Positions 6,570 to 8,785 of a stretch of DNA of 8,785 nt are shown piece by piece. The DNA is taken from the NCBI GenBank assembly GCA_003661265.1, contig QMVU01000030.1:1-8785 (forward strand), given 5' to 3'. A program made the position numbers and the translations under genes. The notes under the pieces were generated by a model. That model worked only from the letters and a program-made list of their open reading frames with translations. It searched no databases and had not been told where the DNA came from. This DNA is from Thermoproteota archaeon. GTDB lineage: Archaea; Korarchaeota; Korarchaeia; Korarchaeales; Korarchaeaceae. The number at the start of each line of letters is the position of its first letter. The stretch's first letter is position 1.

Positions 6570-7194
6570 ATCTCACCTTGTATCTCCCCCTTCTTTCGAT
6601 GGCATGAAGCCTTGAAATGATCTCTTCAGCTCCCTCTCCGAGTTCCTTGCGGTATCCCTCAAGGAACTTCTCTACTATGAAGTCCCTCCTTCTTGGATCT
6701 ATCGCTCCAACGGATTGCTTAAAGACGTGTAAGTCCACAGCCCTATCCTCGCAATCTTCTGAGAACTCAACGAGTCCAAAATCTATCAAGCAAATCCTTT
6801 CTTTGTCCATCAAAATGAAGTTTACTCCAGTTAGGTCGTTGTGAACCAAGCCTGCTTTATGGAGCTTACCTACAATACCTCCCAACCTATTCGAAATTAT
6901 AGCTAGCTCTTCCTCGCTCAGCTCAATTAAAGAATCCCTCAAACTAATGCCCTCAACTTTCTCCATGATGATTTCATAGTCATGAACGTCGAGAACAGAA
7001 GGGCATGGAACTCCAAATTTCTTAGCTCTATGTAAGGCTCTTACTTCCTTTGAAGTTCTCTTCTTCCTGAGAAATACATCCAGCTGAGTGGTCCGGTACT
7101 TCTTCTCTATTCTAACTTTCTTGATGGCTGGGATTCCGAAAAATTCAGTTTCATAGATTTTCGCCTCTGCTCCACTTGCTATTAGCCTTTCCAT
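6568..7194 (-). CDS. bud32: KEOPS complex kinase/ATPase Bud32
   Basis: This 208-aa protein is a small atypical kinase (PRPK family) that supports Kae1 in t6A37 tRNA modification. Visible motifs are the nucleotide loop SGAEAKIY (7-14), probable ATP-contact lysines near KKV (25-27), the RTSKEVRAL helix (46-54), catalytic loop HNDLTGVN (118-125), metal-binding DFGL (138-141) and the basic tail RRGRYKVR typical of Bud32. The catalytic loop differs slightly from the common HGDLTTSN, but the Asp and Asn needed for catalysis remain. It is a stand-alone Bud32, not the Kae1-Bud32 fusion of some archaea; Kae1 is not in the window. The ATG at 7194 overlaps the pcm end by 13 bp and has AGAGGT eight bases upstream. 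Confidence 0.95.
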   Translation of the reverse strand: MERLIASGAEAKIYETEFFGIPAIKKVRIEKKYRTTQLDVFLRKKRTSKEVRALHRAKKFGVPCPSVLDVHDYEIIMEKVEGISLRDSLIELSEEELAIISNRLGGIVGKLHKAGLVHNDLTGVNFILMDKERICLIDFGLVEFSEDCEDRAVDLHVFKQSVGAIDPRRRDFIVEKFLEGYRKELGEGAEEIISRLHAIERRGRYKVR

Positions 7195-7915
7195 CCATAT
7201 CTACCTCTCAGGGGCACAAATGCGACATCTGCTACCTCTCTTACACTGAATTTCTCCTCACCTATCTTATCAGCTACGACAAGTCTCTGGGCAAAGAATA
7301 TCCTGTAGGCAGATCCAACGGGAATTACAATTCTCCCTCCTACCTTCAACTGATCCATCAAGGGCTTCGGAAGAGAGGGAGCTGCTGCTGTTACGAGAAT
7401 CCTGTCAGCCTTGATGTTAAGGGGAAGGCCTGAACTTCCGTCGCAATGAAGGACGCTCACTCTATCCCCGTATCCAGTCTCTATGAGATTTTTCCAGGCT
7501 CTAGCTGCGAGTTCTCTTATTATCTCAGCTGAATACACGTGCCCCCACTTCTCTACAGGCATATCGCTAGGAGCAACTATTTCTGCGATGGTGGCTGCGT
7601 GATATCCGCTTCCAGAGCCGACCTCGAACACTATCATCCCCTCTTTCAACATAAGGAGTTCATTCATCATGAAAACCATGTATCGCCCGGATTCCTTACA
7701 AGGAATCCGTGTGGCGCACTTATGGTCTGACCCTCTCCTATGGGAAGCGGAGTATCTTGATAAGCAAACTCCCTTTGGCTCGGCGGAACGAACCTCTCCC
7801 TTGGAACCCTCATAGCAGATCTCTTTACCGATTCTGATCTGATAATTCCTTGCCTAACTAAACTCTCAACTAACCTAATTCGCCTCAAGGCATATTCCTC
7901 ATCCTTCTCAACCAT
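7182..7915 (-). CDS. pcm: Protein-L-isoaspartate O-methyltransferase, two exons joined across a 29-nt intron
   Basis: Pcm uses S-adenosylmethionine to methylate isoaspartyl residues in aged proteins and start their repair. The gene reads as exon 1 (7915-7711) and exon 2 (7681-7182). Joined, they give 705 nt, or 234 residues plus stop, a normal family length. Exon 1 ends in the conserved LPIGEGQTISAPH (57-69). Exon 2 continues with MVFMMNELL, the SAM-binding loop FEVGSGSGYHAA and ILVTAAAPSLP. Without removal of 7682-7710 the first frame stops at 7667 after 82 residues and lacks the SAM site. The ATG at 7915 has no strong ribosome-binding site and may be leaderless. Exon 2 ends in TAA, overlapping bud32. 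The alternative reading is a pseudogene broken by a 29-bp insertion; the exact bulge-helix-bulge geometry argues against it. Confidence 0.88.
7682..7710 (-). other. Predicted 29-nt archaeal bulge-helix-bulge mRNA intron in pcm
   Basis: On the RNA strand, exon-1 bases CGCC (7716-7713) pair with intron bases GGCG (7687-7684) as a 4-bp central helix. The bulges are A-C^A (7712-7710) and A-U^A (7683-7681). The inner helix is formed by CGGAUUCCU (7709-7701) and AGGAAUCCG (7696-7688), closed by loop UGUA. A short outer helix pairs G7717-C7680, U7718-A7679 and G7719-U7678. This is the canonical target of the archaeal tRNA-splicing endonuclease, which cuts after the second base of each bulge. Those cuts rejoin CCA-CAC-ATG, restoring Pro-His-Met of Pcm. 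A two-base AC repeat at the borders leaves the cut ambiguous by up to two bases, with the same product. Confidence 0.87.
7688..7709. repeat. Inverted repeat with 10-bp arms inside the pcm intron
   Basis: Arms CGGATTCCTT and AAGGAATCCG are perfectly complementary around a 2-bp centre, so the intron is nearly all hairpin. Ten-base arms this close together are unlikely by chance in 8.8 kb. No second copy was noticed in the window, so it does not look like a dispersed element here. Confidence 0.9.
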
Positions 7916-7947
7916 CTCTTTTTTATGGAGGGTGTAAAGAGATAACT

Positions 7948-8367
7948 TTGTTGATCGAGGAAGTTATACTCGCTAAGGGGCATCCCAACATAACCGGCAG
8001 GCATAAGACGACTATAGAGGTCACTAGGGAAACTGAGATATCGATTAGAGCCGATTGCGTAATTGGAATAAGGGCTAATAAGGCTGTTGTAGACCTTTGT
8101 CCCGAGCTGAAGAGGCATTTACTAAGCGGCGGTCAGATTGAAGTCATTATCCTGGTGGGAAGTGAGAGGTTCTCTTTTACGGCATATGGATCTCCGAAAC
8201 TAAAGCTTTCCTCAGATAGAGAGATCGTATTCAGAAAATCGTCATATGTAGACGATCGCACAATAGCTATAAGGTCAACAGCAGCTGCTAAAGACGTTCC
8301 TAGGTCCATGATCAATTTATTGAGGAGAGGAGAGGACATTACAATAAAAATCAGGGCTCTATGCTGA
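7948..8367 (+). CDS. DUF371 family protein, function unknown
   Basis: This 139-aa protein matches the archaeal family DUF371, which has no established function that I know of. Recognisable blocks are AKGHPNITGRHKTTIEVT (9-26), ADCVIGI (35-41), KAVVDL (45-50), AYGSPKLKL (79-87), VFRKSSYVDDRTIAI (94-108) and AAAKDVPR (112-119). The sequence suggests a compact beta-rich fold with no membrane segment. The start is TTG at 7948, or the next codon TTG at 7951. GGAGGGTG lies rather far upstream, at 7927-7934, so the start is uncertain by a codon or two. It diverges from pcm across only 32 bp, implying overlapping promoters. Its TGA directly abuts the pth2 stop codon on the other strand. Confidence 0.85.
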   Translation: MLIEEVILAKGHPNITGRHKTTIEVTRETEISIRADCVIGIRANKAVVDLCPELKRHLLSGGQIEVIILVGSERFSFTAYGSPKLKLSSDREIVFRKSSYVDDRTIAIRSTAAAKDVPRSMINLLRRGEDITIKIRALC

Positions 8368-8742
8368 TTATTTCAGAGGTCTCAGGTTTCCAGTGATCTT
8401 ATCTATCTCCTCATCATAATACGGACCTATTGCGACCGCAGTGAGGGTTCCAGGAGGCAATTCTGTCAAACCAGCATCTCTAATTAACGCTCTTGGAATC
8501 CCTAGAAGCCCAGCTTTCTCATAGATCTCAAGGAGCTCCTTCTCGCCTGCAACTAGGACTACCTTCTTACTTCCTTCTTCTCTCCAAGCGCGCCAGATAT
8601 CTGGAACCATTTTTCTGGCATTTTCAAAGGCCTCGCATGCTGCATGAGCAACTTGAGCGGCTATCTTGCCCCTGCTCATCTCTATATCTCCTCTGACGAC
8701 GATAACCTGTTTGTACCTAAAACAGCGCCCTCTGGCTTTCAT
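8368..8742 (-). CDS. pth2: Peptidyl-tRNA hydrolase, archaeal/eukaryal Pth2 type
   Basis: Pth2 releases peptides from peptidyl-tRNA that drops off ribosomes, recycling tRNA. Counted from the chosen ATG, the 124-aa protein has the family hallmark YKQVIVVRGDIEMSRGKIAA (10-29) followed by QVAHAACEAF. It continues with KKVVLVAGEKELLEIYEKA (59-77), then LIRDAGLTELPPGTLTAVAI (86-105) and GPYYDEEIDKITGNL. These cover the expected Lys, His, Asp and Thr active-site positions. The start is ATG 8742 because GGAG (8754-8751) is eight bases upstream. In-frame ATG 8748 and GTG 8751 would be too close to that site and add only two or three residues. The frame is intact. Confidence 0.95.
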   Translation of the reverse strand: MKARGRCFRYKQVIVVRGDIEMSRGKIAAQVAHAACEAFENARKMVPDIWRAWREEGSKKVVLVAGEKELLEIYEKAGLLGIPRALIRDAGLTELPPGTLTAVAIGPYYDEEIDKITGNLRPLK

Positions 8743-8763
8743 TGGCATCACTCCTCAAGATTT

Positions 8764-8774
8764 GTTTTTATCTA
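8764..8774 (-). promoter_or_regulatory. Possible TATA box of pth2
   Basis: The minus strand reads TAGATAAAAAC, centred about 26 bases upstream of the pth2 ATG at 8742. Transcription would then start at or very near the start codon. That competes with the ribosome-binding-site reading, so this is tentative. Confidence 0.3.
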
Positions 8775-8785
8775 GGGTGGGGTAA

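Noticed and set aside
7182..7679. Treating the pcm exon-2 frame as an independent methyltransferase starting at ATG 7679
   Set aside because: It would lack the N-terminal substrate-binding part, has no ribosome-binding site, and starts exactly where the family sequence continues from exon 1 once 29 nt are removed.
7682..7710. The pcm interruption as a sequencing error, or a transposon footprint with target duplication
   Set aside because: A 29-bp exact bulge-helix-bulge with frame-restoring cut sites is too specific for an error. Only a 2-bp AC repeat flanks it and no mobile-element ends are visible.
7885..8118. 77-codon minus-strand frame overlapping DUF371 and the pcm start
   Set aside because: It is antisense to the conserved DUF371 coding region and resembles no known family; a shadow frame.
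1..8785. CRISPR array, tRNA or rRNA genes, insertion sequences
   Set aside because: No spaced direct repeats, cloverleaf-like segments, rRNA-like stretches or transposase frames were seen on either strand.

Overview
The window looks like a stretch of archaeal chromosome, probably from a thermophile. It carries archaeal or archaeal/eukaryal genes: KEOPS subunits Cgi121 and Bud32, prefoldin beta, archaeal-type ribosomal protein S15, Pth2-type peptidyl-tRNA hydrolase and a DUF371 protein. Ribosome-binding sites match the archaeal anti-Shine-Dalgarno (GAGGTGATC), TTG and GTG starts are frequent, and arginine is mostly AGA/AGG. I cannot fix the lineage. A TACK-type archaeon (Korarchaeota or a relative) is a guess from gene style only.

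Layout. (1) Positions 1-3016, minus strand: an ABC importer operon. It holds a fused two-domain permease (1427-3016) and two different ATPases in tandem (326-1426, and 1-348 truncated by the window edge). Permease motifs resemble the molybdate/tungstate/sulfate class; no substrate-binding protein is in view. (2) Positions 3017-3218: a divergent intergenic region with a good TATA box, a possible leaderless 17-codon ORF and a GC-rich palindrome. (3) Positions 3219-4115, plus strand: cgi121 and prefoldin beta. (4) Positions 4080-7915, minus strand: a tightly packed operon read as pcm, bud32, rdgB/HAM1 family, S15, then a DHH/DHHA1 phosphoesterase (RecJ/GAN-like). The DHH gene overlaps prefoldin beta tail to tail by 36 bp. 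(5) Positions 7948-8367, plus strand: DUF371, whose stop codon directly abuts that of pth2, read on the minus strand from 8742.

The standout is in pcm. The protein-L-isoaspartate methyltransferase is split into two frames by exactly 29 nt (7682-7710) at the conserved ISAPH-M junction. On the RNA strand these bases plus their flanks form a canonical bulge-helix-bulge: a 3-nt bulge, a perfect 4-bp helix (CGCC/GGCG), a 3-nt bulge, and a 9- to 10-bp intron hairpin. Cutting after the second base of each bulge rejoins the reading frame exactly to give a 234-aa enzyme. The best reading is a tiny archaeal intron in a protein-coding mRNA, removed by the tRNA-splicing endonuclease. It lies at the head of an operon carrying a KEOPS kinase, a ribosomal protein and a probable replication/repair nuclease.

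A second oddity is S15. Its conserved body is intact, but the in-frame N-terminus is acidic. An overlapping frame starts with ATG GGT AGG (Met-Gly-Arg, the usual start of this family) and is basic, which suggests a frameshift, a sequence error or a second processing event.
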